Positions 37,776 to 47,250 are shown, counted from the first letter of the stretch. The stretch: 64,000 bases of DNA from Sphingobacterium sp. ML3W (GCF_029542085.1 NZ_CP107036.1:5394001-5458000), one strand, 5' to 3'. Notes: generated by a model not told the origin, from the sequence alone. Numbers and translations: made by a program.

Positions 37776-39893
37776 ATGACACCATACCCTAATTATTTGA
37801 GATCCATCCGTATCGCATTTGTCTATTGTTTGTTGAGTTTGATTACCGTGGCCGCCTATGCGCAATTGGAGGTGTTTGTCGCCATGAACGGTGATGATCA
37901 ATCTGCGGGCAGTATGGATCATCCGGTAGCGAGTTTGGAGCGCGCAATCGCGTTGATTCGGGAGCGGAGAACTACGGATCATGGGGGGATGGCAATTATA
38001 CAGGTCCGGGAAGGAACGTACGCTTTTGTACATGGAATTTCACTCGACAGCAAGGATAATAACACCCTGATTCAGGCCTATGGTAAAGAGTCCGTCACTT
38101 TTAAAGGTTCAGCGGATTTGGCTCCGACAGCTTTGAACAAGATACGTGAAAGCGGCGGTATCAGTTATTACGAGATAAATCTGCTACAACAAGGGGTACA
38201 GGATCTGGGTAAATTGCGTAATGTTGGTTTCTCCCGTGCAAGCGGCAATGCCGCAGGCGAACTGTTTGTCAATGGCACAGCCTTCCATCTTGCGCGTTGG
38301 CCCAATCATGGGATGGTCCCCATGGGTAAGGTTATCGATGGGGGGTCTATTCCACGAAATAAAGATCTGAGTCATCGGGGTGGAGTTTTTCGGTATAAGG
38401 ATTCGCGCATTGATCGGTGGGCACAAGAGGATGATCCTTGGGTCGCCGGTTATTTCAAATGGGGCTATGCTGATGATATGGTTCGCGTGAAGAGTATTGA
38501 CGGGGAGAAACGAACTATTACAACGCGTGAACCGACCCTATATGGCTTTGATTACAAGAAAAAATATAGACAATGGTATGGTGTCAACCTATTGGTCGAA
38601 CTGGATACTGTGGGTGAATTTTATGTAGATAGAAAGCTAGGGGCACTCTCATTTGCGCAAGATAAACCAATTACAAAATTGAGTTATTCGGTGTTGGACG
38701 AACCTTTTTTTAGTCTGATCGGAGCTGAATTTGTACAAATCAAAGGTATTCAATTTGAAGAATCAAGGGGAATGGGGATTTATATGCGCGATACGAAACA
38801 GGTGCTCATCGAAGACTGTACATTCCGTAATTTAGGCAGTTTGGGTATTGCTGTCGGATTTGGAATCAAACCCTTTGAGCAGATGCAACATGAGGGTTCA
38901 GGAGAACCACAAGATAACAGTATCGGTGACCTTCACCAGCATATCTATAGTCATCCCACATTTGATCATCGAGGTGGAGAGTCCAATGTGATCCGTCGTT
39001 GTCATTTTTATCGCTTGGGCGCCGGAGGTGTTTCCTTATCGGGTGGAAATCGGTTGAAGCTCAGCAAAGGTAATAATCGCATTGAACATTGTGTTTTCTC
39101 GGATTTGAATCGCCTGGAAAAATCCTACCGCCCAGCAATTGCACTCTATGGGGTAGGGAATGTGGTCAAAAATTGTGAGATCGCAGATCTGCCAAGTATG
39201 GCCATTCTTATCCACGGCAATGCACACACCATTGAATACAATTACATCCATCATGTGGCGCAGGAAGTTGACGATCAGGGAGCGATTTATATTGGACGGG
39301 ATCCTTCGGAACGACATAATCTCATCCAGTATAATTTGCTAGCAAATATCCCGAAAAAACTAAGAACTTCAGGAATATATCACGATGATGCTTCCAGTGG
39401 AACGAAAGTCGTTGGGAATATTTTTGTGAATGCGGGCGAGCGATCCGCATTTATTGGGGGCGGGTCGGATAACTGGTATGTCAATAACTTATTTGTTGCT
39501 GCGGGAAGATGGGCCGTTCGTGTGGACAATCGTTTGGAAAACTGGCTAAAGAAACTCAATGTATACGGATCTGGCAGTTTGTTTTATGATCGCCTTGTCG
39601 GTGTACGTTATCTGATGGATCCCTATCGTAGTGCCTATCCAGAACTGGCATTACAATTCGATCGTAGCGGGAAACCGAGTGGAAATGTTTTTCAGGATAA
39701 CCGCTTTTACAATTGCAAACGGACCTTAAAAGGAAAAAGAAAATGGTTGGCCTGGGATCAAAGTAATGCGGTGAAATATCTGCCTAGTTTAGAGCAAGAT
39801 TATCAAAAGATGAATTTGAAAGATTTAAAGAAAGCCTTGCAAAGCCAAGCGATGAAGCAGCATATTCCTGTAGACTACATTGGTCCACAATAG
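37776..39893 (+). CDS. Exported right-handed beta-helix protein (GH141-like candidate)
   Basis: 705 residues with a signal peptide (to about 30, AAYAQ). The N-terminal part opens with FVAMNGDDQSAGSMDHPVAS, a DUF1565-type start to a beta-helix, followed by DDPWVAGYFKWGYADDMVRV (about 221-240) and beta-helix repeats to about 590 (IEDCTFRNLGSLGI; IRRCHFYRLGAGG; VKNCEIADLPSMAILIHGNA). Layout and length resemble GH141 proteins of rhamnogalacturonan loci, but catalytic residues cannot be assigned by eye; a lyase or epimerase role is not excluded. It is the last gene of the plus-strand PUL, 50 bases after the M28 gene. Confidence 0.7.
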   Translation: MTPYPNYLRSIRIAFVYCLLSLITVAAYAQLEVFVAMNGDDQSAGSMDHPVASLERAIALIRERRTTDHGGMAIIQVREGTYAFVHGISLDSKDNNTLIQAYGKESVTFKGSADLAPTALNKIRESGGISYYEINLLQQGVQDLGKLRNVGFSRASGNAAGELFVNGTAFHLARWPNHGMVPMGKVIDGGSIPRNKDLSHRGGVFRYKDSRIDRWAQEDDPWVAGYFKWGYADDMVRVKSIDGEKRTITTREPTLYGFDYKKKYRQWYGVNLLVELDTVGEFYVDRKLGALSFAQDKPITKLSYSVLDEPFFSLIGAEFVQIKGIQFEESRGMGIYMRDTKQVLIEDCTFRNLGSLGIAVGFGIKPFEQMQHEGSGEPQDNSIGDLHQHIYSHPTFDHRGGESNVIRRCHFYRLGAGGVSLSGGNRLKLSKGNNRIEHCVFSDLNRLEKSYRPAIALYGVGNVVKNCEIADLPSMAILIHGNAHTIEYNYIHHVAQEVDDQGAIYIGRDPSERHNLIQYNLLANIPKKLRTSGIYHDDASSGTKVVGNIFVNAGERSAFIGGGSDNWYVNNLFVAAGRWAVRVDNRLENWLKKLNVYGSGSLFYDRLVGVRYLMDPYRSAYPELALQFDRSGKPSGNVFQDNRFYNCKRTLKGKRKWLAWDQSNAVKYLPSLEQDYQKMNLKDLKKALQSQAMKQHIPVDYIGPQ

Positions 39894-39987
39894 CGATAGT
39901 GTGCTTTTTCGTTTGTGAAACCAACGTATTGATAATTATAAAGATACGGCAAAGAACTAGCGATATCGTCTGGGTGGTACTTTAGGG

Positions 39988-40022
39988 AAAAACGGAATCT
40001 AATGATACTAGATTCCGTTTTT
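39988..40022. terminator. Bidirectional intrinsic terminator between convergent operons
   Basis: AAAAACGGAATCTA (39988-40001) pairs perfectly with TAGATTCCGTTTTT (40009-40022) around a 7-base loop. It has T-runs on both strands, serving the beta-helix gene on the plus strand and the esterase gene on the minus strand. Confidence 0.9.
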
Positions 40023-40027
40023 TGTTA

Positions 40028-41326
40028 TTATTTCATTTTTTCTGTTTGTTTTCTTATCCAATCGAACCATTCATTTTTTTGATCGGGATGCATCCAATGT
40101 CCGGTTTCCTTATAGATGCGTAATACTTTTGGTGCACTGATCCCATTGTAGCTCGCATACATGGAAGTTGGTGGACATACAACATCATTGAACCCCCATG
40201 AATAGAAACCCGGTACACGAATGCGTTTGGCAAAGTTGACCACATCGTAGTAGGAGAGCGTATTTTCTAGCCCATCGATCTTCTTTAAAACGCTGTAGTT
40301 GGTGGGCGCAAAATAATGGGGCCATCCACCCGCACGATGATGCAGATAACCTGTGACATCCGACAGTGCGGGATACAGTGCAGCTACTGCTGTAACGCGT
40401 TTATCCAATGCGGTGGTTACGATGCTTAGGGCACCGCCTTGGCTCCCGCCCATGACGATCAGGTTTTTTCCATCCCATTCGGGCAGGGAGGATAGATAGT
40501 CATTGGCCCTTATACAACCTAAATAAACCCGTTTATAGTAAAATTGATCTTTATCCTGAAGGTTATTGTTATAATATGCACGCAGGGCTCCGGCAGCGAG
40601 ATCTTTGTAAACGACGGAATCTAAATCCACGGGAATGCCATGTATTCCGATGCTCAACACAATCATCCCTTTGGAGGCCAGTTCAATCTCCGGACCATAG
40701 GGACGGACCCCAGCTCCAGGTACACGTAAGACGGCGGGATATTTGCCCGGATCGGAAGGGACACTAAGGATTCCATAGATTTTACTGTTTCCGATGTTGT
40801 TGAAAGAAACTCGGAAGACATCAACTTCCACTGTGCTTCTGTCTGGTAATAGGGTCTTCGTTGCTTGCATCGGAACAGGTTTGAGTTCCGAAATAGCCTT
40901 ATCCCAAAATGAATCAAAGTCATTGGGTGAATGCTGTGTTGCCGCAATCTTTTCGGGTGAGAAACCGATGGTGCAGAGTTTTTTGGTCTGCTTTCCATTT
41001 TTTGTTACGATAACTGTGCAGCGTAAAAATCCTGGCTTTTTTAAGGTAAAAGCACCACTTTTAAAATGTCCTGAAAAATCTGGAATCTGTTCTTTGACAA
41101 AGGGATTGACCATTTCGGCCCCAATCTCATAGGAAACGCTATCGCCTTTGAAGGGTTGCCCGTTAGCTTGGATACTAATACCAAAACTGACTTTATCTCC
41201 TGGTTTTGCAAGCCAGTCAGCATAGGCAGTCTTAATTTCAATAGCTAGTTTTCCAGATTGGCCCCTGCTGCTGAAGACACAAAGCAAGAATAGGATTGAG
41301 AGGAAAAATTTGTTGATCTGTTGCAT
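40028..41326 (-). CDS. CE7-type acetyl esterase (acetylxylan esterase family), exported
   Basis: 432 residues: signal peptide (to about 22, SRGQ), an Ig-like N-terminal domain (about 25-125), then an AXE1/CE7 alpha/beta hydrolase. The nucleophile motif VMGGSQGGALS puts Ser at 295, the usual CE7 pattern, with Asp near WGFNDVVCPP and the C-terminal His in KETGHWMHPDQ. The family deacetylates sugars and antibiotics; an acetylated pectin fragment is the likely substrate here. It is the last gene of the minus-strand rbsK-GH127-transporter operon. Confidence 0.87.
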   Translation of the reverse strand: MQQINKFFLSILFLLCVFSSRGQSGKLAIEIKTAYADWLAKPGDKVSFGISIQANGQPFKGDSVSYEIGAEMVNPFVKEQIPDFSGHFKSGAFTLKKPGFLRCTVIVTKNGKQTKKLCTIGFSPEKIAATQHSPNDFDSFWDKAISELKPVPMQATKTLLPDRSTVEVDVFRVSFNNIGNSKIYGILSVPSDPGKYPAVLRVPGAGVRPYGPEIELASKGMIVLSIGIHGIPVDLDSVVYKDLAAGALRAYYNNNLQDKDQFYYKRVYLGCIRANDYLSSLPEWDGKNLIVMGGSQGGALSIVTTALDKRVTAVAALYPALSDVTGYLHHRAGGWPHYFAPTNYSVLKKIDGLENTLSYYDVVNFAKRIRVPGFYSWGFNDVVCPPTSMYASYNGISAPKVLRIYKETGHWMHPDQKNEWFDWIRKQTEKMK

Positions 41327-41346
41327 TATAAGCGATTCTAAAGAGA

Positions 41347-42348
41347 TTATTTGCCCGCTTCAATAAGAAGCAGAAGTCCGACAATAAATAAGATAAACAT
41401 GAGCGTCAGTAATAAAACGACCTGCCTGGAGGCACCTTTAAATTCCCGCCATATAAATACACCCCAGAGTGCAGCGACCAATGTCGCACCCTGCCCCAGT
41501 CCATAGGAAATGGCTGGCCCCGCTTTACCGGCCGCAATAAGGTTGAGCGAGTTGCCGATCCCCCAGATGATACCCCCCAATAGACCAACAGTATGTACGC
41601 TAAAATTTCCGTTGAAATATTCTTTATAGCTCAAAGGAGGGCCATTTAATGGTTTTTTCATCAGCAAAGTGTTAAAAATAAAATTGCTCAATAAAATACC
41701 CGTCGAAAAGATAAATACGGCGGTATATGGGGTCATCTTTCCGCTTGCAGGTGCCTCAAAATTATCAAGGTCCATGGCAGAAGCAATAAAGCGATAAAAA
41801 AGCGACATCAAAAGTCCTGCTAGGAGGCTTAACAACAAGCCTTTAGAAGAGCGATTGTTTTGTGTTTTTGTTACTTTTTTGTATGCAATGGCATTGATTA
41901 TAATGGCAATAGCGATACAGATGACCCCTATGAATAGGAGAGTAGGGTTTCCTTTGGTTGCGGCAATATAGTTGATCAGTACACCTAAAATCAATGCAGT
42001 CCCGATACCGACTGGGAATGCCACAGCCATCCCCGCTAGCGCGATGGCCGAAGAAAGAAGGATATTGGCGGCATTAAAAATAATTCCCCCCAATAGGGCA
42101 TTGAAAATATGCTGGGATTCGGCCTGTTTCAGATCGGCGACAAAAGGCCTGCCGAGGTCGCCATGGCTACCCAGTGTAAAGGCAAAGATCAGCGAAAGCA
42201 GAAAAATACCTAATACGTAATCCCAATAGAAAAGTTCATAGCGCCAGTTTTTGTTCGCTAATTTTTGAGTGTTTGCCCAGGAACCCCAGCAAAGCATTGT
42301 TATGATGCAGAAAAAAATGGCCTGTGCATAGCTGCTTACAATAAACAT
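41347..42348 (-). CDS. GRP/RhaT-like sugar permease
   Basis: A 333-residue inner-membrane protein with about ten transmembrane helices, ending close to FILFIVGLLLLIEAGK. The N-terminal AIFFCIITMLCWGSWANTQK and C-terminal GLLGGIIWGIGNSLNLIAAG match the glucose/ribose porter (GRP, RbsU-like) family of the drug/metabolite transporter superfamily. Its place between GH127 and the esterase, in an operon with an rbsK-like kinase, suggests it imports the pentose released by GH127 or a related sugar. The substrate is inference. Confidence 0.8.
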   Translation of the reverse strand: MFIVSSYAQAIFFCIITMLCWGSWANTQKLANKNWRYELFYWDYVLGIFLLSLIFAFTLGSHGDLGRPFVADLKQAESQHIFNALLGGIIFNAANILLSSAIALAGMAVAFPVGIGTALILGVLINYIAATKGNPTLLFIGVICIAIAIIINAIAYKKVTKTQNNRSSKGLLLSLLAGLLMSLFYRFIASAMDLDNFEAPASGKMTPYTAVFIFSTGILLSNFIFNTLLMKKPLNGPPLSYKEYFNGNFSVHTVGLLGGIIWGIGNSLNLIAAGKAGPAISYGLGQGATLVAALWGVFIWREFKGASRQVVLLLTLMFILFIVGLLLLIEAGK

Positions 42349-42389
42349 AGGGTAATATTTGATCCGTTAATTTATTAAATTATCGCTTA

Positions 42390-44246
42390 CTATCGTCCGG
42401 TTGTTGGTATCCATACCTTGGAAAAACCACCGGTTTGACTTGCATCCGCATAGGGCACCAGGAGAATAGATTGTTTCTTATTGTCACTTGTGCTGATGTC
42501 GGTTGAATAAGCCAAAGTACCCACCCAATTTTTAGGCAATTTATCCTGCGCTTCGGTCAGTTTGATCGCCACCTTTTCGGGGTAAACCAATTTGGCGGTT
42601 TCGAAATCTACTTGTGGATTTAGTGACTGATCTAGGGCAAAGATCTGTGGTCCTCTTTTTAAGGTGAAGCTTCCGGGATAGGTCTTCCCACCGTTGACGA
42701 TTTCTGTTCGAATATCAAAAGATATGCTGATTTTATCGTTGTCCTTCCACTGACGCACTATTTTTAGAAGCTGGTTGGGCTCAGATCTATAGGTTTTCCC
42801 ATTTACTGTTGCGGTATAATTTGTCGCCCATTCAGGAACCCGTAATTGTAGTGGGAACTGTGCTGATTGTGGGAGGTTTACCTGCAAGGTGGCGGTGCCT
42901 TTTCGTGGAAACTCACTCGTCAGGGTCAGCTCCAGCGGAATTGTCTGTTGTGATGAAGTCTTGATGTTTTCTTTGATCTGTGCCGGTTCGTAGAGCAATA
43001 CGGTTGGAATATGGTTTAATTGACCAAAATTCAGGTAAGGAATAAGTGCGATCCCCCGTGGGACACTGCTCAAACAGCAGGTGATATTACAGCGGTAAGG
43101 TTTTTCGCCAATAAGCGGTGTGTAATAGCTCACACAACCTGTTTGTGGGTTTTCGGCACCCAGTAGATGGTTGTAGATTGTCTTCTCGATTTCATTGTAA
43201 TATTTTAAATCGCCGGTAATGGAGAATAGCTGTGTATTGAACTGTAACCAGGTGGTAGTGACGCAGCCTTCACCCATGTGTGCTGAAGTATCTGCAAGTA
43301 AATAATGATCGTCCTGAAAACGTTCATGGTCGCTTGACGTACCGGTTACGAACAAACGGTTGGCACTGATATCATCGAAAGTATAGTTAATTACATTCAA
43401 AAGATCTTTATCGCCAGTTAAACGATACATTTTCACGAGTCCGACGATATTGGAAAGCATTTCGTAGGCTTTGGCATTGGCGACTTTGTCCACACGTTTG
43501 TATTTTAAAATGGAGGTGACGATGGCTGGGCCACCTTCGAAGTCGTAAGCGCGGATGATATAGCGGCAAAAATCAAGGTATTTTTTGTCTCCGGTCCATC
43601 GGTATAAATCCAACATGGGGTCAATGACAGAGGTGGCTGCCATACCCACGTGTGATCCAGATTTGAGGATGTTTTTTTTGCCAGGGGTATCGCCGAAAGT
43701 GTTGTAGAGCAAATCTCCGATCTGTGTTGCTGCCTTTAATGCTTTTGGATCACCTACAACACCATAGTAGGCTAGCAACCCGAAGAGGTCGTATTTGTGT
43801 ACCCAAACATCCCAGGATGTCCAGCGGTTTTCGGGCAGATAGGTGCCGAGATAGCCATCTTCGCCTTGTGTTTCGAGCAAGCGATGAAACATCCGGTCCA
43901 TCTGTTGTTTCAGCCGGCTATCTTTGGTGACAAGCCAGGTATTGGCCGCTGCTTCGAGGTATTTGCCAATATGTTCACCTATCCAGCGTTGCTTTCCCGG
44001 CCGCGTGTGAAAACCTTCCAATAAGCCCTCCTCATCTACTTGGAGGAGCCTCTTTTCCAGGTTGAGCTGGTAGCGATTGCCCAAGTAACCGCTCAGTATA
44101 TCGATCTGGGGAATCGCAAGATCATATTGGGAAGGGACGACGTAATCTACTTTTGGCATAGCCGCTGTTGTGATCAGCTGTGCTATACTCTGTTGGATGG
44201 TTGTCAGTAGTAAGACTGTTGTTGATAAAAGAATACGAATAGACAT
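42390..44246 (-). CDS. GH127-type beta-L-arabinofuranosidase, exported
   Basis: 618 residues with a signal peptide (to about 22, SIAQ). The (alpha/alpha) barrel carries the GH127 zinc-thiolate site: E326 and C328 in HMGEGCVTTTW, and C390/C391 in RCNITCCLSS, matching the Glu-x-Cys and Cys-Cys arrangement of the founding enzyme HypBA1, where one Cys is the nucleophile. A C-terminal beta-sandwich follows (LQVNLPQSAQFPLQLRVPEW). Family members remove beta-L-arabinofuranose from hydroxyproline-linked arabinans or from rhamnogalacturonan-II. Its operon neighbours are the kinase upstream (39 bases) and permease downstream (41 bases). Confidence 0.9.
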   Translation of the reverse strand: MSIRILLSTTVLLLTTIQQSIAQLITTAAMPKVDYVVPSQYDLAIPQIDILSGYLGNRYQLNLEKRLLQVDEEGLLEGFHTRPGKQRWIGEHIGKYLEAAANTWLVTKDSRLKQQMDRMFHRLLETQGEDGYLGTYLPENRWTSWDVWVHKYDLFGLLAYYGVVGDPKALKAATQIGDLLYNTFGDTPGKKNILKSGSHVGMAATSVIDPMLDLYRWTGDKKYLDFCRYIIRAYDFEGGPAIVTSILKYKRVDKVANAKAYEMLSNIVGLVKMYRLTGDKDLLNVINYTFDDISANRLFVTGTSSDHERFQDDHYLLADTSAHMGEGCVTTTWLQFNTQLFSITGDLKYYNEIEKTIYNHLLGAENPQTGCVSYYTPLIGEKPYRCNITCCLSSVPRGIALIPYLNFGQLNHIPTVLLYEPAQIKENIKTSSQQTIPLELTLTSEFPRKGTATLQVNLPQSAQFPLQLRVPEWATNYTATVNGKTYRSEPNQLLKIVRQWKDNDKISISFDIRTEIVNGGKTYPGSFTLKRGPQIFALDQSLNPQVDFETAKLVYPEKVAIKLTEAQDKLPKNWVGTLAYSTDISTSDNKKQSILLVPYADASQTGGFSKVWIPTTGR

Positions 44247-44285
44247 GTTAATTTAAATAGGATGAATAATTGATTATATGAGGTT

Positions 44286-45203
44286 TTAATTGGATGCTGT
44301 ACTGTATTCCCGCCAGTAGGGAATAGAGGTCTGTGCTCCTAGGCGTGTAACGGAGATTGCTGCAGCTTTTGAAGCCAGTCTAACGGCATCTATGACAGGT
44401 ATATTCCTAGCGATGGCACTTGCTAAAACCCCACAGAAGGTGTCGCCAGCGGCTGTACTGTCAACTGCATCGACTTTTTCGGCAGGAACCTGGAAATAGT
44501 TGTTTGCTTCCTTGATAAGTGATCCTTTTGCGCCCATAGTAATGATAATAGTGCCTGGACATTTCTGACTGATCGTATCGGCAGCCAGACGAGCTGTCTC
44601 CCAATTTTCAATCCTGACTTCGGTGTAATATTGTGCTTCAGATGTGTTTAAGATCAGGATATCAATTCGGTTTAAAATACTGTCTGGGAGTGGCTGCGCA
44701 GGAGCAGTGTTTAAGATGATTTTGGTATTGTGCTGCATCGCAATAGCGCTGGCTTCTTCTATTGTTGCTATGGGGATTTCCAGCTGTATGAGCAATACCG
44801 CAGCTTCGCAGATAACGTTCTGAACAGCCAGTACTTCTTGTGGTAGCAGCGCTGCATTTGATCCGGGTGCAACAAGAATACAGTTTTCACCTTGTGCGTC
44901 TACAGATATGAGTGCAACACCGGAGGGGTTTGTCAGATCCTGAAAGATTGTGTCAACCTGAATGCCTTCCTGCTGGTAATGGGTAATGGCCTGTTGACCA
45001 AAGATGTCGTTCCCAACTTTGGCAATAAAAGATACCTGCGCACCAGCTCTGGCTGCGGCAACAGCCTGATTGGCTCCTTTTCCACCAGGGACCATGAAAA
45101 ACTGTCCACCTAGCACTGTTTCGCCCGGCACAGGAAGATGGGAGGCTTTGATCACCATATCCGTATTGGAGCTGCCTAGCACGACAATATTTGTTCTGCT
45201 CAT
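44286..45203 (-). CDS. rbsK: PfkB-family ribokinase-like sugar kinase
   Basis: 305 residues of the ribokinase type: VVLGSSNTDMVIKASHLPVPGE at the start (N-terminal substrate motif, shown here in parts), GGKGANQAVAAARAGAQVS, and the C-terminal ATP/catalytic motif DSTAAGDTFCGVLASAIA with the catalytic Asp. It is the first gene of the minus-strand operon under a promoter overlapped by a palindrome at 45230. Ribose is the default prediction; given GH127 next to it, another furanose pentose is possible. Confidence 0.87.
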   Translation of the reverse strand: MSRTNIVVLGSSNTDMVIKASHLPVPGETVLGGQFFMVPGGKGANQAVAAARAGAQVSFIAKVGNDIFGQQAITHYQQEGIQVDTIFQDLTNPSGVALISVDAQGENCILVAPGSNAALLPQEVLAVQNVICEAAVLLIQLEIPIATIEEASAIAMQHNTKIILNTAPAQPLPDSILNRIDILILNTSEAQYYTEVRIENWETARLAADTISQKCPGTIIITMGAKGSLIKEANNYFQVPAEKVDAVDSTAAGDTFCGVLASAIARNIPVIDAVRLASKAAAISVTRLGAQTSIPYWREYSTASN

Positions 45204-45229
45204 AAAATATTAGGTTTACACGTTATTAC

Positions 45230-45249
45230 TTGATTACTAGTCAAAAGTA
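45230..45249 (-). promoter_or_regulatory. rbsK promoter -7 box overlapped by a palindromic operator
   Basis: On the minus strand TACTTTTG (45242-45249) is a perfect TAnnTTTG -7 box, about 38 bases from the rbsK start. The palindrome TTGATTA-C-TAGTCAA (45230-45244, one mismatch between arms) overlaps its downstream half. No -33 TTG is present at 20 bases. A repressor on the palindrome would cover the -7 box and start point; the divergent GntR gene (45475) is the obvious candidate. Confidence 0.55.
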
Positions 45250-45474
45250 CAGAATTCATGTCTTGGTTAATTATTATTACCTTTTTTTTCGTTCAGGTAA
45301 GGGCAGGATAGTTGAGGGAAGATATTTCCTATTTTTTTGATGTATATAAGGTATCTTAGTGTATTCTTCTGACTGAGGATACGAGAGATTCCTTTGTGTG
45401 CAATTTCAATCGGAGGATATACCAATTGAAACTTAAAAGTTTCTTATCGTGCTTATAATGTAGATATCCAAGCC

Positions 45475-46518
45475 ATGAATATGACCAATGCAATAGCTCA
45501 GTTTTTAAAAACACTGGAAATTAGTGATTTTTCGGCCACACCCAAATACTTACAACTAGCAAATACGATTGTCGATGCGGTTAAAAATGAAATCTTGTCG
45601 AAAGATGATATGTTGCCTTCGATCAATGAACTGAGCACCTATCTAGACATATCCCGGGATACAGTCGAGAAAGCCTACCGTTATCTTAAACATCAGGAGA
45701 TTATTGCCTCCAATCCTGGCAAGGGATATTACATCAATAAAATTGATGTGCAGTCAAAACTCAAAATTGCCCTTTTTTTAAATAAACTGAGCACACATAA
45801 AAAGATTGTTTATGACTCCTTTGCACGCGAACTGGGGGATTATGCCAATTTGGACCTCTTTGTCTACAACTCCGACCTGTCCTATTTGAATACCTTGCTG
45901 GGAAGTCTGACCAAAACATATGATCATTATGTGTTGTTCCCACATTTTAAAGAAGGACGGGATAAAGCGCCAGATGTTATCCGTAAGATTCCGACGGAGA
46001 AATTGATGTTATTGGGTAAGTTTATTGAAGATGTTCCGGGGGAGTTTCCTGCGGTCTATGAAAATTATGAACAGGATATCTATAATGCACTCGAGGAAGC
46101 AAATGAATCCTTGAGTAAATACCAAATGCTTAAGCTTGTCTTTCCAGACCATAGTGATTTTCCAAAAGCTATTATCAAGGGCTTTTACAAGTTTTGTCAG
46201 CAATACGCCTTTGAACACGAATTGGTCGCCGATCTGCATCGGGAGAAGGTGATCAAAGAGACCTGCTATATTAATATCATTGAAGACGATCTTGTCAAGT
46301 TATTGAACAAGATTATCCAAAAGAAATTAGTCATAGGTACTGATGTCGGCGTGATCTCTTATAATGAAACACCATTGAAGAAGTTTATCCTTAACGGTAT
46401 TACCACAATATCGACCGACTTTGAGATGATGGGACGGTTGGCTGCGGAATTGATCAAAAATAAATCAAAGGACCGTGTGGAAGTTCCATTTTATTTGAAA
46501 CTTCGACCATCGATCTAG
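45475..46518 (+). CDS. GntR-family regulator with periplasmic-binding-protein-like sensor domain
   Basis: 347 residues. A GntR winged helix occupies about 20-90 (IVDAVKNEILSKDDMLPSIN, ELSTYLDISRDTVEKAYRYL, NPGKGYYI). From about 95 on there is a sugar-binding domain of the LacI/PBP1 type (LKIALFLNKLSTHKKIVYDS; GTDVGVISYNETPLKKFILN; GITTISTDFEMMGRLAAELI). It is divergent from the rbsK operon and most likely its repressor, sensing a pentose or its phosphate. A terminator follows directly. Confidence 0.88.
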   Translation: MNMTNAIAQFLKTLEISDFSATPKYLQLANTIVDAVKNEILSKDDMLPSINELSTYLDISRDTVEKAYRYLKHQEIIASNPGKGYYINKIDVQSKLKIALFLNKLSTHKKIVYDSFARELGDYANLDLFVYNSDLSYLNTLLGSLTKTYDHYVLFPHFKEGRDKAPDVIRKIPTEKLMLLGKFIEDVPGEFPAVYENYEQDIYNALEEANESLSKYQMLKLVFPDHSDFPKAIIKGFYKFCQQYAFEHELVADLHREKVIKETCYINIIEDDLVKLLNKIIQKKLVIGTDVGVISYNETPLKKFILNGITTISTDFEMMGRLAAELIKNKSKDRVEVPFYLKLRPSI

Positions 46519-46523
46519 TGAAT

Positions 46524-46567
46524 AAAAGCAAAAGCCTAGTTTCATCAGAAACCAGGCTTTTGCTTTT
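46524..46567. terminator. Bidirectional terminator between GntR gene and DUF4136 lipoprotein
   Basis: AAAAGCAAAAGCCT (46524-46537) pairs with AGGCTTTTGCTTTT (46554-46567), extended inward by GTTTC/GAAAC around an ATCA loop. The stem is A-rich on the left and T-rich on the right, so it suits both the converging genes. Confidence 0.88.
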
Positions 46568-46603
46568 ATTGCCAGCTAGCACCCATTTTGTTGGCACGCT
46601 GTT

Positions 46604-47176
46604 TTATTTTTTTAATGTTTTTACGGGGAACAAATCAATCACACCTTTCGCTACTTTACTGATGTTGTTGATCGCCTTTTCAGGATTGTCCACATCACCC
46701 GAACCGCGTGCTTGCCAGATCACCGCATTTGTTTTGCGATCAATAGCCTCAATGATCAGGTGACCATAACGATAACGTTCTTTTGCAACAGGGTAATATC
46801 CACCACCATAAAAGTAAGGAGAGAACCATGGTCTGTACCAGCCCCAAGGACCACCCCAGCCATAATATCCGCCACCGCCATAGACCAAACGGCTTTTGTT
46901 ATTGACGATGGTAATATAACGGAATAACAGATCAGGATTGTCCTTTGAATATTGGAGTCCCTTTGCCTCTAAAGCCGTATTTGCAGCATCCAAAATGTTA
47001 GTTTTGGCAATGTCATTGTCAAAATAAGATTTCGAAAGCGAGTCTACTGGCGGTAGCCAGGCATACGTTTTGAAAGGAGTGAAATCCATCTTTTCTACCC
47101 GAGTGGTATTATATTGATAAGACGAACATGATGCAAGCGCGATGCAGAGCACCAAAAATAATAGAATCTTTTTCAT
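46604..47176 (-). CDS. DUF4136-type lipoprotein
   Basis: 190 residues with a lipobox LASC (Cys at about residue 17). The pattern MDFTPFKTYAWLPPVDS and KTNAVIWQARGSGDVDNPEK matches DUF4136 outer-membrane-type lipoproteins of unknown function. A Gly/Tyr/Trp-rich stretch (YGGGGYYGWGGPWGWYRPWF, about 99-118) sits in the middle. It stands alone; an inverted repeat lies 36 bases upstream. Confidence 0.82.
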   Translation of the reverse strand: MKKILLFLVLCIALASCSSYQYNTTRVEKMDFTPFKTYAWLPPVDSLSKSYFDNDIAKTNILDAANTALEAKGLQYSKDNPDLLFRYITIVNNKSRLVYGGGGYYGWGGPWGWYRPWFSPYFYGGGYYPVAKERYRYGHLIIEAIDRKTNAVIWQARGSGDVDNPEKAINNISKVAKGVIDLFPVKTLKK

Positions 47177-47211
47177 CGTAGTAGTTTGTTTATTAACTGT
47201 GATGAATCTAC

Positions 47212-47250
47212 CATGAATATGCTGTTTTGCTTTTAAGCACTATATTCATG
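47212..47250. repeat. Inverted repeat upstream of the DUF4136 gene
   Basis: CATGAATAT (47212-47220) and ATATTCATG (47242-47250) are perfect 9-base arms, with GCT/AGC possibly extending them. Placed 36 bases before the start codon, it could be an operator or a leader hairpin. Confidence 0.4.

Noticed and set aside
37653..38033. 126-codon minus-strand frame across the M28/beta-helix junction
   Set aside because: Crosses two supported genes in antisense and shows no domain pattern.
20934..39893. Prophage, insertion sequence or integrative element borders around the PUL
   Set aside because: No integrase, transposase, tRNA-borne direct repeats or inverted ends were found near 14.7, 20.9, 40 or 47 kb.
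46518..46763. 81-codon plus-strand frame directly after the GntR gene
   Set aside because: It runs through the terminator and lies antisense to the DUF4136 lipoprotein; no homology or start context.
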